DNA of 64,000 nucleotides from JAGQOZ01 sp041399205 (lineage in GTDB: Bacteria; Planctomycetota; Planctomycetia; Pirellulales; Pirellulaceae), in NCBI GenBank assembly GCA_041399205.1, contig JAWKTK010000011.1:186001-250000 (forward strand). Direction: 5' to 3'. A model generated the notes under the pieces. The model was not told the DNA's origin and ran no database searches. It saw only the letters and a list, made by a program, of their open reading frames with translations. This document shows positions 18,369 to 26,966 of this stretch, piece after piece. Both the position numbers and the translations under genes were made by a program. Position 1 is the stretch's first letter; the number at the start of each line of letters is the position of its first letter.

Positions 18369-19481
18369 ATGAATAGGAAACGCATGAGAAGACGAGCGGC
18401 ATTTACGCTTGTCGAACTGTTGGTGGTGATCGCGATCATTGCGATCCTGGTTCTGTTGCTGTTGCCCGCAATCAATAGTGCTCGCGAAGCAGCTCGTCGC
18501 AACACGTGTCTCAAGAACGCCAAAGAGTTGGCTCTGGCCGTGCTTAACCACGAAAGTAGTTATCAACGACTTCCGTTGGCCAATTCCGCGCCACCTCGAT
18601 CCGGTCCCCGAAGCAATCTGGGCCGAATCGAACCAGGAAGCGCCGTAGGAGGAACGTACTACTACGACGGTGACAAGATCAATCGTAACAGCGATGGTTT
18701 CAGTTGGCTTGTTTCGATTCTGCCATATATCGAAGAACAGCCTTTGCACGATCAAATGTCCATGGCGACTGAAAACTTTCGGCGATTGGCGTTCGATCCG
18801 ACGTTGCTGTTGAATACGGCAATTCCCGAATCGCATCTTTCGTCGGCGAAGCTAGAGCTGTTGCGATGTCCTTCGTTTGCCGGCGAAGAAACAGATCAAT
18901 CGGAAGGCCATTACGGTCTGTCTGCAGATACCGACATTGCAGGAGGCAATTATGTTGCAGTTGCGGCGGCGATGTATGATTCGCAACAAGGCGTCATGGA
19001 TCATGACGGTCGATTTGGCGGCGCGATTGTGTCGAAGGCAACGGACACGTTCAAGGGAGTTCGCATGGCCGACATCGTGGATGGTGCGTCCAAGACGATC
19101 TTGATGGGAGAATCCAAGCACGAAGTATATTCTTCTTGGTATTCGGGCCAATCCAGTTGGGCGTTGGCGTTTGCGCCAGAAAATCCGCCTCAGTTGATCA
19201 CTGGCACCGACGGCCAAACCGCTGTGGACTCCGCCAGTCGCACTGCGTTGAACCAAGGAGGTTCCGTGTTGTTACGCAACACGCCGGGCTATACGCCACT
19301 AACGAATCGATTGCGAGGCGAACCGCGCGACTGGGGATTGAGTAGCGATCACCCAGGACTGGTAGTGCACAGCTTTGCGGACGGTCACGCAAAAGCGATT
19401 CCGGATTCCGTTGACGCGACGCTTTACTTCCGTCTGGTCACTCGCGCCGGACATGAAACGGTAGACCAATCGCAAATGTAA
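18369..19481 (+). CDS. DUF1559 type II secretion-like pseudopilin
   Basis: A 370-residue protein with a type IV prepilin N-terminus: basic leader, cleavage/methylation site AFTLVELLVVIAIIAIL (about 12-28), then a hydrophobic helix. The rest is the DUF1559 domain, found in very many copies in planctomycetes. The C-terminal H-x9-DG motif is present (HSFADGHAKAI, about 336-346). ATG 18369 has GGAGG six bases upstream. It is processed by a prepilin peptidase and inserted in the membrane with its large domain outside; the function of DUF1559 proteins is unknown. No secretion-system genes are adjacent. A weak hairpin follows the stop. Confidence 0.92.
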   Translation: MNRKRMRRRAAFTLVELLVVIAIIAILVLLLLPAINSAREAARRNTCLKNAKELALAVLNHESSYQRLPLANSAPPRSGPRSNLGRIEPGSAVGGTYYYDGDKINRNSDGFSWLVSILPYIEEQPLHDQMSMATENFRRLAFDPTLLLNTAIPESHLSSAKLELLRCPSFAGEETDQSEGHYGLSADTDIAGGNYVAVAAAMYDSQQGVMDHDGRFGGAIVSKATDTFKGVRMADIVDGASKTILMGESKHEVYSSWYSGQSSWALAFAPENPPQLITGTDGQTAVDSASRTALNQGGSVLLRNTPGYTPLTNRLRGEPRDWGLSSDHPGLVVHSFADGHAKAIPDSVDATLYFRLVTRAGHETVDQSQM

Positions 19482-19507
19482 GATGGCAACGTTCATTTGA
19501 ACCTGAG

Positions 19508-19546
19508 GCACGGCCACATGCATTCCAGTGCGGTCGTGCTTCTATT
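19508..19546 (+). terminator. Possible terminator of the DUF1559 gene
   Basis: GCACGGCCAC (19508-19517) can pair imperfectly with GTGCGGTCGTGC (19528-19539), followed by TTCTATTCT. The stem lies about 27 bases after the stop; the T-tract is interrupted. Confidence 0.4.
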
Positions 19547-19673
19547 CTATTGGCGATTACCGAAACGGTTGCACTTTGCGATGGCGCACGAAAAAGACCG
19601 ACGCGTTTTTGAAGTCAGGATGTCAACTTCCAAAACGCGCGGTCCTTTCGAGTCCGCGGACATCAGTATACTG

Positions 19674-19877
19674 TCAGTCCGCTGATACGTTCTTTTCGTC
19701 TCGTCCTTTGGTTCGTTCGCGCTGGATAGCGTCATAAACCTCTTGACGATGGACAGGGATATCGGTGGGGGCGTCTATTCCAAGCCGCACCTTGTCACCT
19801 CGAACGTCAACGACGGTGATTACAATGTTATCACCAATCATTATGCTTTCATCACGATGACGTGAAAGGACCAGCAT
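19674..19877 (-). CDS. csrA: Carbon storage regulator CsrA
   Basis: A 67-residue protein starting at ATG 19877 behind a strong AAGGAAGGAG ribosome binding site; a longer frame to 20030 is open but lacks homology. It matches CsrA along its length: MLVLSR start, GDKVRLGIDAP core, and Arg44 in PVHRQEVY, a key RNA-contact residue. CsrA dimers bind GGA motifs in mRNA leaders and block or stabilise translation. Its own leader contains two GGA motifs in the binding site, which would allow autoregulation. The fliW gene lies 233 bases upstream on the same strand; FliW sequesters CsrA in flagellated bacteria. Confidence 0.95.
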   Translation of the reverse strand: MLVLSRHRDESIMIGDNIVITVVDVRGDKVRLGIDAPTDIPVHRQEVYDAIQRERTKGRDEKNVSAD

Positions 19878-20109
19878 TGATGGCTCCTTCCTTATGGAGT
19901 TTGACCATTTTAAATCATGGCAGTTTGTGCCACATGCTCTTGCCGCCGGGAGGACGGGCAAAAGAGACAACCAATAACGATAGTCGCTTGCAAGACAGTC
20001 ATTGCATAAAATGATGTCACGCGGGAACAAGATTTCTATCGGAAACGTAGGTTGCCCAATTGCACGTATCTAGTCGACTGAAAGCACTTTTTGATAGCAC
20101 GCTAGCGTG

Positions 20110-20553
20110 CTACGCGCTTTGTTTTAGAGTTTCCGACTGATCGGAAGTTTCCCATTGCAGCGGCTGAACGCCGTCCAGATAGATCTGACCACCTCGTTGT
20201 GTCTGTACATTGATCGCAATCGGAATATCCATGCGAATCATCAAGCCGCCACTGGCTTCATCAATGCGAACCAGGATCAAAGGTGTTTCTGAATCGGCTT
20301 TCAAACGCAATCGATGTGAAATGGTCGAATCAATGCGCAATTTGTAGTCCGAATCGACAGCCCAGGGACTGATAACCGGTATGGCCACTTCTGACATGGA
20401 AATCGATTGCAGCCAATAGAGTTCCGCATGCGCGCCATCGGCCAATAGCAGCCATTGCCGAGCTGCAGAATAACCGTCCAGCCCATTGTCTACAACGATA
20501 ACTTCGGACGCGTCAAATTGAACGGCTCCAAAGCGAGACGTCAGTAAGTCCAT
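20110..20553 (-). CDS. fliW: FliW-like flagellar assembly factor / CsrA antagonist
   Basis: 147 residues, normal for FliW. Recognised by the pattern of FG near the start, the GLDGY segment (about 24-28), the ELYWLQSI strand (about 44-51, usually F-x-WLQS), and a late PIAINVQTQRGGQIYLD stretch (about 110-126), where FliW usually has P-x-x-IN followed by R-x-G-x-Q. FliW binds CsrA and relieves repression of flagellin translation when flagellin is scarce. Adjacent to csrA, as in many genomes. No flagellin or other flagellar gene lies in the window. Confidence 0.82.
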   Translation of the reverse strand: MDLLTSRFGAVQFDASEVIVVDNGLDGYSAARQWLLLADGAHAELYWLQSISMSEVAIPVISPWAVDSDYKLRIDSTISHRLRLKADSETPLILVRIDEASGGLMIRMDIPIAINVQTQRGGQIYLDGVQPLQWETSDQSETLKQSA

Positions 20554-20732
20554 CGGTAGCCCCTTTGCTGAAATGATTTTTCCACTATCGGATTAGGATC
20601 GGTCGATGGCGGTGTGCGAGTTCAATCGTTTCGCACTGTTCTTCCGGTCTTGTCGATGGAAGGGAATGCAATGATATCACTGTCAGTGGATGCCAGTTGT
20701 CCCGCGGCGCCAAACAAACGCCAGTGATCGCG

Positions 20733-22260
20733 TTAGTACCGAGTATTATTCGAATGGGAAATCGCGATCTGCTGGACCGTCAAATGCGGTTTTGGCAAGT
20801 TCGCCAGCGAAGTCATCGGCCCCGCCACTTGAACACGTTGCCGTACCGCCGAACTGAAGTCAACTTGTTCGCTGGGGGTCACAAAACACAGAATGTCACC
20901 GGCGTCGTCTGTTATGGCAAACTTGGGTATGTCCGTTCGTGACGTTAGCACTGGCATCAACCAGCCCTGAGCTTGATCCCAGCCCGGCGTATGACGCGGT
21001 GCGGATGCAACCCGACCGCTAGACTGTCCGGTAGGTTTGTCCACAGCGTCATGCGATGCGGCCACGACCCCCGAACCAACGGCCGAGCTGCTTGTTGTTA
21101 CCTGACTTTCTGACGCGGCCATGTACTTGCCCTGCACCGCTTCAAATTGCTGAATTCGCTGAAGCAACTTGGTGCCGGCTGCGGTGACTTGCGGCGAGAC
21201 GGAATGTTCGGCTATGTATTCCGCTCGCTGCCGAAGTGGCGCGAGCTCCCAAGCCGAAATTTCTTCGCTCACAATCGCCGACAACGCCAAGTTGATCTTC
21301 TTGCATTCTTCGGCCATGGCACGAATGTCTTGTTTCAGATCTCGCGAATTCGCCGTCTCGGTAGTCACGGCTGGCGATGGACTGACCGGGGAACCGGTTC
21401 GTCCCGAAGCGGCAACCCACTGTGTTTCCACCGGGCTGGTTGCAATCGGTTCCGCAGACGCCGCCAATTCGGGTGACAGCGTGTTTGGTTTGGTCGCGGG
21501 CGGCGACAATTCAATTGGTTGCGTGGTCATGGAAGCCGCGGGGACAGCATCACTGTCGGCCGCCAAGCGAGCGTCAACAGACGGTTCATGTAACCGATCG
21601 GGCATTTCGGATCCAGAGGCCATCACGACGTTGGAGCTAGAAGTATCCGTGCCATTTCCCGAGCGAATGGAATTCCGATTCGTCGGTTGCGAAGTCGCCG
21701 TCACAGCCTGAGCTGGTGCTGGCCGAGTGGTTGTGCGAGCGATATTTGCAGGTTTGCTTCGAGTCAAAATCCTTGTGAATCCAGCGAAATTCGCCTGATG
21801 GCGGTGCCACCTTGTACCACAGCTGCGACTCATCCGAGTTGTTGGTGAGGATGATTTTATCGAGTACCGATAGGAGTTCGCCTTGATGTAGTTTGACGTA
21901 AGCCACATTGTGAGCGTCGCTCTCATTCGAACCGACTCGTGTGATGGCGTTGGACGAGATGACTCGCAAGACTTGCGGGTTATCGGTCACCGCCACATCC
22001 TTGGCCTGGACCAAGCTGAAGCTACTTTGTGGTGGACGAATGGCGCACCATTGGCCATCCCGATGCTTGTAGATCTCGACGGCCGATCCAGCTGGCAGTT
22101 CATCTGTCTCGTAGAATTTTTCGCCGGGCCCGCTCCGCACGATTCCCACCGCGTCTTTGACGTAGGCCATGTACGGGAAGGATTCGGCCGATCCCGTTTG
22201 CCAAGTGATACTTCCGAAAATGCATGCGATGACAGCCGTTCGCAACATGAGAAACTCCAA
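20733..22260 (-). pseudogene. Exported SH3-domain protein, frame broken near 21765
   Basis: Starts at 22260 (or ATG 22248) with a signal peptide (about 1-25). Two bacterial SH3-like segments follow, residues about 28-90 and 100-165. At about 21755-21770 the frame shifts by one base: the first frame ends soon after at 21637, while the other continues with a Pro/Thr/Ser/Ala-rich linker and a C-terminal region to 20733. One extra base in the AAGCAAACC stretch explains it. The second part has no known domain; it is low-complexity then helical (about 21170-21340). SH3b domains usually bind cell-wall or surface ligands. It is upstream of fliW on the same strand, 180 bases away. It may be real decay or a sequencing indel. 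Confidence 0.75.
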
Positions 22261-22835
22261 GGCTGAATGAATTGGACCGAACGACGGTTACGCGCGAACG
22301 CGAGTCGTTTTGGTCCGTCTGACATTGGCCAGCCTTGTATCGCAAAATTCAATCTAACTCAACCGCAATCTGCCAAAAGTGTACCTCGCGACGGATTCGA
22401 ACAAAGCGGTTTGAACCGAGTGTCTATTGATAGCACTTTGGACGCCAGCACACATGTTTTTCCGCAGAAAATGGCCTCTTTCAAGCGTTCGCATCCGGCA
22501 AAAGACCAAGCGCTTTTCCTTTTGGTTGGAATCGCAAGAATCGTTGTGGCAGCCATGCGAAGAACACTCTTGGCGCGAATGAATTCATCGCCATCTTCGA
22601 CATCAAAATGGTTGCATGGAATATTGCAGTCACAAGCATTTCCAGCGCTACTGACGAAGGTTCGGTTGCAACGATCCCGACGGTTCACCATGTAATCTTT
22701 GCAAATCCTTGCAAATCCTGGTGTAACGCAAGTGGTGTACCCAGCTGGATTCTTCCGATATGACGGGTAGCAAATTAAGCGAAATGTTTGCAGTCGCTCC
22801 TAATACTCATTGCATTGCCGGGGAGGAACAACGAA
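22261..22835. other. 575-bp stretch without a convincing gene
   Basis: Separates the leftward SH3 gene from the rightward small gene at 22836. Open frames of 142 codons (plus) and 110 codons (minus) overlap each other here, show no domain or plausible start site, and look like chance frames. The right end contains the strong GGAGG site (22823-22827) of the next gene. Confidence 0.5.
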
Positions 22836-23093
22836 GTGTCAGAAGATATCAACGTCTTGGCGTTAGTCAAAGGCTCAGAGAAATACGTATTCTTGTTTGA
22901 CGACGCCAATCGTTCACAAGCGCTTCGTACACTCGGGCGATACGCATCCAATCCCGATCTCAGCTTCAGCTGGTACGATGCTGCTGTCATGAGTCAGAAG
23001 ATTCGCAAGCAAGCGCAGGAAAGCAGTCCCAGCACGAACCGCTTGTTTGCCACCAAAACAATTGACAAGTATTTTGACGATTCGGCCGAATAG
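22836..23093 (+). CDS. Small conserved planctomycete protein, unknown function
   Basis: 85 residues, starting at GTG 22836. The start is decided by GGGGAGG ending eight bases upstream; upstream in-frame codons lack any such site. The protein is soluble, with LALVKGSEKYVFLFDD near the N-terminus, a helix with RSQALRTLGRYASNP, and SWYDAAVMSQKIRK. I recall similar small proteins in other planctomycetes but no known function. A strong terminator hairpin follows, ending just before xerC, so this gene is probably transcribed alone. Confidence 0.75.
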   Translation: MSEDINVLALVKGSEKYVFLFDDANRSQALRTLGRYASNPDLSFSWYDAAVMSQKIRKQAQESSPSTNRLFATKTIDKYFDDSAE

Positions 23094-23132
23094 ATCGCTA
23101 GCATCGTCAAATACAATTCCGAATAGGAAGGG

Positions 23133-23170
23133 CGCTGGCTGAAGCAAAATGCTTAGCCAGCGTTTTTTTT
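23133..23170 (+). terminator. Strong terminator hairpin touching the xerC start
   Basis: CGCTGGCT (23133-23140) pairs with AGCCAGCG (23155-23162); the inner AAGC/GCTT extends the stem with one bulge. Eight T residues follow (23163-23170). The xerC ATG is only three bases after the T-tract. It ends the small upstream gene and may also limit xerC expression. Confidence 0.9.
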
Positions 23171-23173
23171 GTT

Positions 23174-24094
23174 ATGAAATCAACGATAGCTCGGTTTCTT
23201 CGCTTCTTGGTGGTGGAAAAAAATGCGTCTGACCTGACGGTGAAAAGCTACCGAGAAGACTTGGAAGCACTGCAAGAATATTTTGTGGACCTGAAGGGTT
23301 CGGTTCCATCGGTCGAGCAAATCACAACGTTGGATTTGCGAGCATATGTTAGTGCGTTGAACGGCGCTGAATATGCCAAGTCCACGATTTCTCGCAGACT
23401 GGCTTCTTTGCGGACATTCTTTCGGTTTGCTCAGCGAGAAGGCTTGTGCGACCACAATCCGGCACAGCCGCTCAAGAATCCACGGCCTGCTAGGAAATTA
23501 CCGCACTTTCTAAGCAATGACGAAATGGCCAAGCTCCTCGGCAGCCCGCCCAGCAGCACATCGGCGGGGCTACGAGATCGAGCGATCTTGGAAACGATGT
23601 ATTCTGCTGGATTACGAGTCGGCGAAACGGTGGGAATCAACGACGGAGATTTGGACTTTGCGGATGGGATTGTTCGTATTCGCGGCAAAGGGCGTCGCGA
23701 ACGAATTTCACCACTTGGTTCGTTCGCAATCACCGCGCTGCGTCATTGGCTGGAAGTTCGGTCGCTCCACCCAAGTGTTCCGAAGGGAATTCAAGCGCCC
23801 GTGTTTGTTAACAAATTTGGCAAACGCATTACCACTCGCAGTGTCGCAAGAATGCTAGAAAAATATCTCGTAACCAATGGACTCGATCTCCGAACGTCGC
23901 CTCATACGCTTCGGCACAGTTTTGCTACGCACTTGCTGAACCATGGGGCAGACATCCGCAGCGTACAAGAATTGCTGGGGCATAAGAGCCTATCGACGAC
24001 GCAAATATATACGCACTTGAGCACCGCGAATCTGCGACAAGCGTATGAAAAAGCACATCCTCGAGCCAAGCTGGATAAGACACGCAACGGGTAG
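23174..24094 (+). CDS. xerC: Tyrosine recombinase XerC
   Basis: 306 residues, normal length. N-terminal SAM-like core-binding domain (about 1-90) and C-terminal catalytic domain (about 110-290). The catalytic residues are visible: Arg in SAGLRVGE, Lys in GKGRRER, HTLRHSFATHLL (His and Arg), His in LLGHKSLSTTQ, and Tyr in QIYTHLS. The tail AHPRAK is typical of XerC rather than XerD. With a partner it resolves chromosome dimers at dif; no dif-like site was identified. The ATG directly follows a terminator T-tract and has no Shine-Dalgarno motif, so expression may depend on read-through or a leaderless message. Confidence 0.93.
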   Translation: MKSTIARFLRFLVVEKNASDLTVKSYREDLEALQEYFVDLKGSVPSVEQITTLDLRAYVSALNGAEYAKSTISRRLASLRTFFRFAQREGLCDHNPAQPLKNPRPARKLPHFLSNDEMAKLLGSPPSSTSAGLRDRAILETMYSAGLRVGETVGINDGDLDFADGIVRIRGKGRRERISPLGSFAITALRHWLEVRSLHPSVPKGIQAPVFVNKFGKRITTRSVARMLEKYLVTNGLDLRTSPHTLRHSFATHLLNHGADIRSVQELLGHKSLSTTQIYTHLSTANLRQAYEKAHPRAKLDKTRNG

Positions 24095-24130
24095 GATTCA
24101 TCGCACTTTCGGAATCGAACCGCAAGATAA

Positions 24131-24158
24131 GGAAAAAGCCTTCGCAAGCGAAGGCTTT
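24131..24158 (-). terminator. Terminator of the LuxR-type regulator gene
   Basis: A near-perfect hairpin, AAAGCCTTCGC (24135-24145) with GCGAAGGCTTT (24148-24158). On the minus strand it is followed by a run of T (complement of GGAAAAA at 24131-24137). It lies 37 bases after the regulator stop and between convergent genes; the plus-strand side lacks a good T-tract. Confidence 0.85.
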
Positions 24159-24194
24159 GGTCGTTTGAGGCATCGGTTTTCCGAGCAACGGTGA

Positions 24195-24827
24195 CTACAC
24201 CATATTCTTCTTGACGGCCCAGACGGCTGCCTGAGTTCGATCGGTAGCGTTGATCTTTCGCAGGATGTTTTGCACGTGTTCTTTGACCGTTTCCACACTG
24301 ATTTTTAGAGATTTGCCAATCTCTTTGTTGCTCAATCCCAACGCTACGTGCCGCAGGACCTGCGTTTCTCGATTCGTCAGCGGTACGTCTTCTCCGACGC
24401 CTTCACGACGCTTAGCCATTGAATCGCGGACTTGCCCCATGGGACTTTTTTCTGAAATGGGACGTCCTTGCGCGGCACGGCGAATGGAATCTATCAGATC
24501 CATTCGAGACGATCCCTTTAAGACGTAATCGTCCGCGCCCAGGGCAACCGAGCGAGCGATATATGTTGGATTGTCATACGTGGACAACATGACCACTCGC
24601 GTTTCCGGAGCCTGTTCACGAATGTTTTCCAACGCTTTTAAGCCGTCTTCGATTTCCATGCGAATGTCCATTAACACCACATCAGGTTTTTTGTCCAGAG
24701 TTTGGACCACGGCTTCCTTGCCGTCGGAAGCTTCGCCCACAATTTGAATGTCTGCGCCTCGCAAAAGGCTCTTCAGACCGGTTCGGACAACCGCATGGTC
24801 GTCGACGATAAGTAACGATATTGACAT
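24195..24827 (-). CDS. NarL/FixJ-family response regulator
   Basis: 210 residues from ATG 24827, chosen because AGG lies seven bases upstream and the receiver domain starts at once; longer frames to 24833 or 24899 exist. Receiver domain (about 1-120) with acidic pair Asp9-Asp10, phospho-acceptor Asp54 (VLMDIRM) and Lys in VLKGSS. A LuxR-type helix-turn-helix follows (about 145-205): LTNRETQVLRHVALGLSNKE, then SVETVKEHVQNIL. It should bind DNA after phosphorylation. No kinase is adjacent on the same strand, but a sigma-54 regulator and a kinase lie divergently to the right. Confidence 0.92.
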   Translation of the reverse strand: MSISLLIVDDHAVVRTGLKSLLRGADIQIVGEASDGKEAVVQTLDKKPDVVLMDIRMEIEDGLKALENIREQAPETRVVMLSTYDNPTYIARSVALGADDYVLKGSSRMDLIDSIRRAAQGRPISEKSPMGQVRDSMAKRREGVGEDVPLTNRETQVLRHVALGLSNKEIGKSLKISVETVKEHVQNILRKINATDRTQAAVWAVKKNMV

Positions 24828-25330
24828 GTTCATACCTACGAAGAGATCCAAGAGAAAGACTTGGAAAAGTTGACAAGAGCAAGGACCACGGAATCGCATG
24901 TTCCAGCCGATCCTTGTCGATTCGAACTTTAACCACCCTACTTATGCTAACGTGATTTAGTTTTGCAGCAATCCTCCCCGTAGAGGGGAGGATAAACCGA
25001 GTTTGCCGAATTCGCGAATTATCACGACCAAAATCGGGTGTTTCGGCACAAACTGCGGTTTTCCGCAAAACGCAAAACTGACTTTCTGGGGGTTACAGAG
25101 CGATATGTGGTGGCCAAGTCGTGTTTTTTTCGTCAGTTCCGTATCAACACTTAGCAAAAACAGATGTGCCCAGTCGCAACTTGGTCGGCATTTCTTTGAC
25201 GCATATTATCCCATGACGTAAATAAATTACGACAACGACCTGTTGTCCATGTCGTGAAATGCACGGAACGATTGCGACGAACAACCCACAAGAGGATTTC
25301 GCACCTGTTTCTCATAGGCGTGATGATTTA
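24828..25330. other. Divergent intergenic region between two regulators, with a perfect hairpin
   Basis: About 430-500 bp without a convincing gene, expected to hold promoters of both regulators. ATCCTCCCC (24971-24979) pairs perfectly with GGGGAGGAT (24985-24993) around GTAGA. It lacks a T-tract on either side, so it is more likely a dispersed palindrome or protein site than a terminator. Confidence 0.6.
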
Positions 25331-26719
25331 ATGGCTGAAGGTACACTACTGCTTGTTGACGATGATCGACATGTGTTGGATTCCATGTCCAGTTGGCTGC
25401 GTGAGCAGGGCTATGACGTTGATACGTCGGCCGATGCGGAAAACGCCAAGACCAAACTGGATGCGAAAACCTACGACTTGGCGCTGATCGATATCCGTCT
25501 CGGCAACACCGATGGTTTTGATCTGCTTGCGTATTGCAACGAACGACACCCCCATGTCACAGTGACAATGATCACCGGTTATGGCACGGTGGAAATTGGG
25601 GTCGAAGCGATTCGCGCTGGCGCATTCGATTTATTGACAAAGCCGCTTTTAGATCAAGAGCTGCAGTTGTCGATTGAACGCGCGCTTTCGCAACGACAGA
25701 TGCTGGCCGAAAACCAGAATCTGAAACGTCAGTTGGATGATCGATTCGGCCTAGAAAACGTTGTCGGTCATGATGCTCGTATGAATCGCATCTTCGAAAT
25801 CATCGACAGCGTGGCTGATACTCGAGCCACCATTCTGATCACCGGCGAAAGTGGTACGGGCAAATCCATGATTGCTCGCGCCATCCACCAGCGAAGCGCT
25901 CGACGCGAAAAACCGTTTGTCGAAGTTGCCTGCGGCGCACTGCCCGAAACACTGCTCGAAAGCGAACTCTTTGGCCACGTCGCGGGGTCATTTACCGGTG
26001 CCACCGGAAACAAAATTGGCAAATTCAAACAAGGCGACAAGGGAACCATTTTCCTGGATGAAATTGGTACCGCATCACCCAGCATGCAGGTGAAACTGCT
26101 GCGAGTGCTACAGGATTTGCAATTCGAACAAGTCGGCGGTACGGAAACCTTCACCGTGGACACGCGAGTTATTCTGGCGACGAACGAAGACTTGTCGCAA
26201 GCCGTGGACGACGGGCGCTTCCGCCAAGACTTGTTCTATCGAATTAACGTGATCAATATTGAACTGCCCGCTTTGCGTGAACGAGTGTCGGACATTCCCT
26301 TGCTCGCTCAGCATTTCCTTCAGAAAGTCTGCGAAGATGTCGGCAAGCCCAGCAGCGGATTTACGCCGGAGGCGTTAGAGATGCTGCAACGTTATTCGTG
26401 GCCGGGGAATGTTCGTGAAATCCAAAACGTGATTGAACGAGCTGTCTTGTTGGGGCGCAATTCTCACATCGGTGTGGAAGACCTATCGGCCAACATTCGC
26501 AAAGCACCCATCTCGATGGTTCCAAGTGCCGCAGGAAGAACGCTCAAAGACGCGCTGGCCGGACCAGAACGCCAGATCATTCTGGAAGTCTTGGAATCGA
26601 ACAACTGGAACCGCAATGCAACGGCCGAATCGCTGGGCATCAACCGAACGACCTTGTACAAAAAGATGAAGCGGTTGGGCTTGGAAGACGCCGCGCCAAA
26701 AAGTGGCGTTAGCGTCTGA
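25331..26719 (+). CDS. Sigma-54-dependent response regulator (NtrC type)
   Basis: 462 residues from ATG 25331, where the receiver domain begins; an in-frame ATG at 25259 would add 24 residues of no clear homology. Domains: receiver (about 4-120, phospho-acceptor Asp54 in ALIDIRLG), AAA+ sigma-54 interaction domain (about 140-370) with Walker A GESGTGKS, Walker B GTIFLDEIG, and a Fis-type helix-turn-helix (about 415-455). The sigma-54 contact loop reads GSFTGA instead of GAFTGA, a conservative change. It activates RpoN-dependent promoters. The PAS histidine kinase 247 bases downstream on the same strand is the likely partner. Confidence 0.94.
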   Translation: MAEGTLLLVDDDRHVLDSMSSWLREQGYDVDTSADAENAKTKLDAKTYDLALIDIRLGNTDGFDLLAYCNERHPHVTVTMITGYGTVEIGVEAIRAGAFDLLTKPLLDQELQLSIERALSQRQMLAENQNLKRQLDDRFGLENVVGHDARMNRIFEIIDSVADTRATILITGESGTGKSMIARAIHQRSARREKPFVEVACGALPETLLESELFGHVAGSFTGATGNKIGKFKQGDKGTIFLDEIGTASPSMQVKLLRVLQDLQFEQVGGTETFTVDTRVILATNEDLSQAVDDGRFRQDLFYRINVINIELPALRERVSDIPLLAQHFLQKVCEDVGKPSSGFTPEALEMLQRYSWPGNVREIQNVIERAVLLGRNSHIGVEDLSANIRKAPISMVPSAAGRTLKDALAGPERQIILEVLESNNWNRNATAESLGINRTTLYKKMKRLGLEDAAPKSGVSV

Positions 26720-26966
26720 CCTTTTTCTTTAATTTGCCCAGCCGCTCCCTTTTGGGGTGAATCGGAAAATGCGCGAGTCTAGGTGGTTTGACAAGCGTTG
26801 TTTTGCAATCGATTCTTTATCTCCCAATGACTGTCAATCGGCTGTCGTTGGAGTGGATGTGTTTTGAAAACGATTGGTCATTCTGGGCCCGATTAGTTTT
26901 CAGCCAATTCTGATTTAGCTAGAATCTTCGACTCACGTTTTAATCTGAACAACTGAGGGTCGAACG

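Noticed and set aside
22267..22695. Overlapping 142- and 110-codon frames on opposite strands
   Set aside because: Neither has a ribosome site, signal peptide or recognisable domain, and both cannot be coding. It is treated as intergenic.
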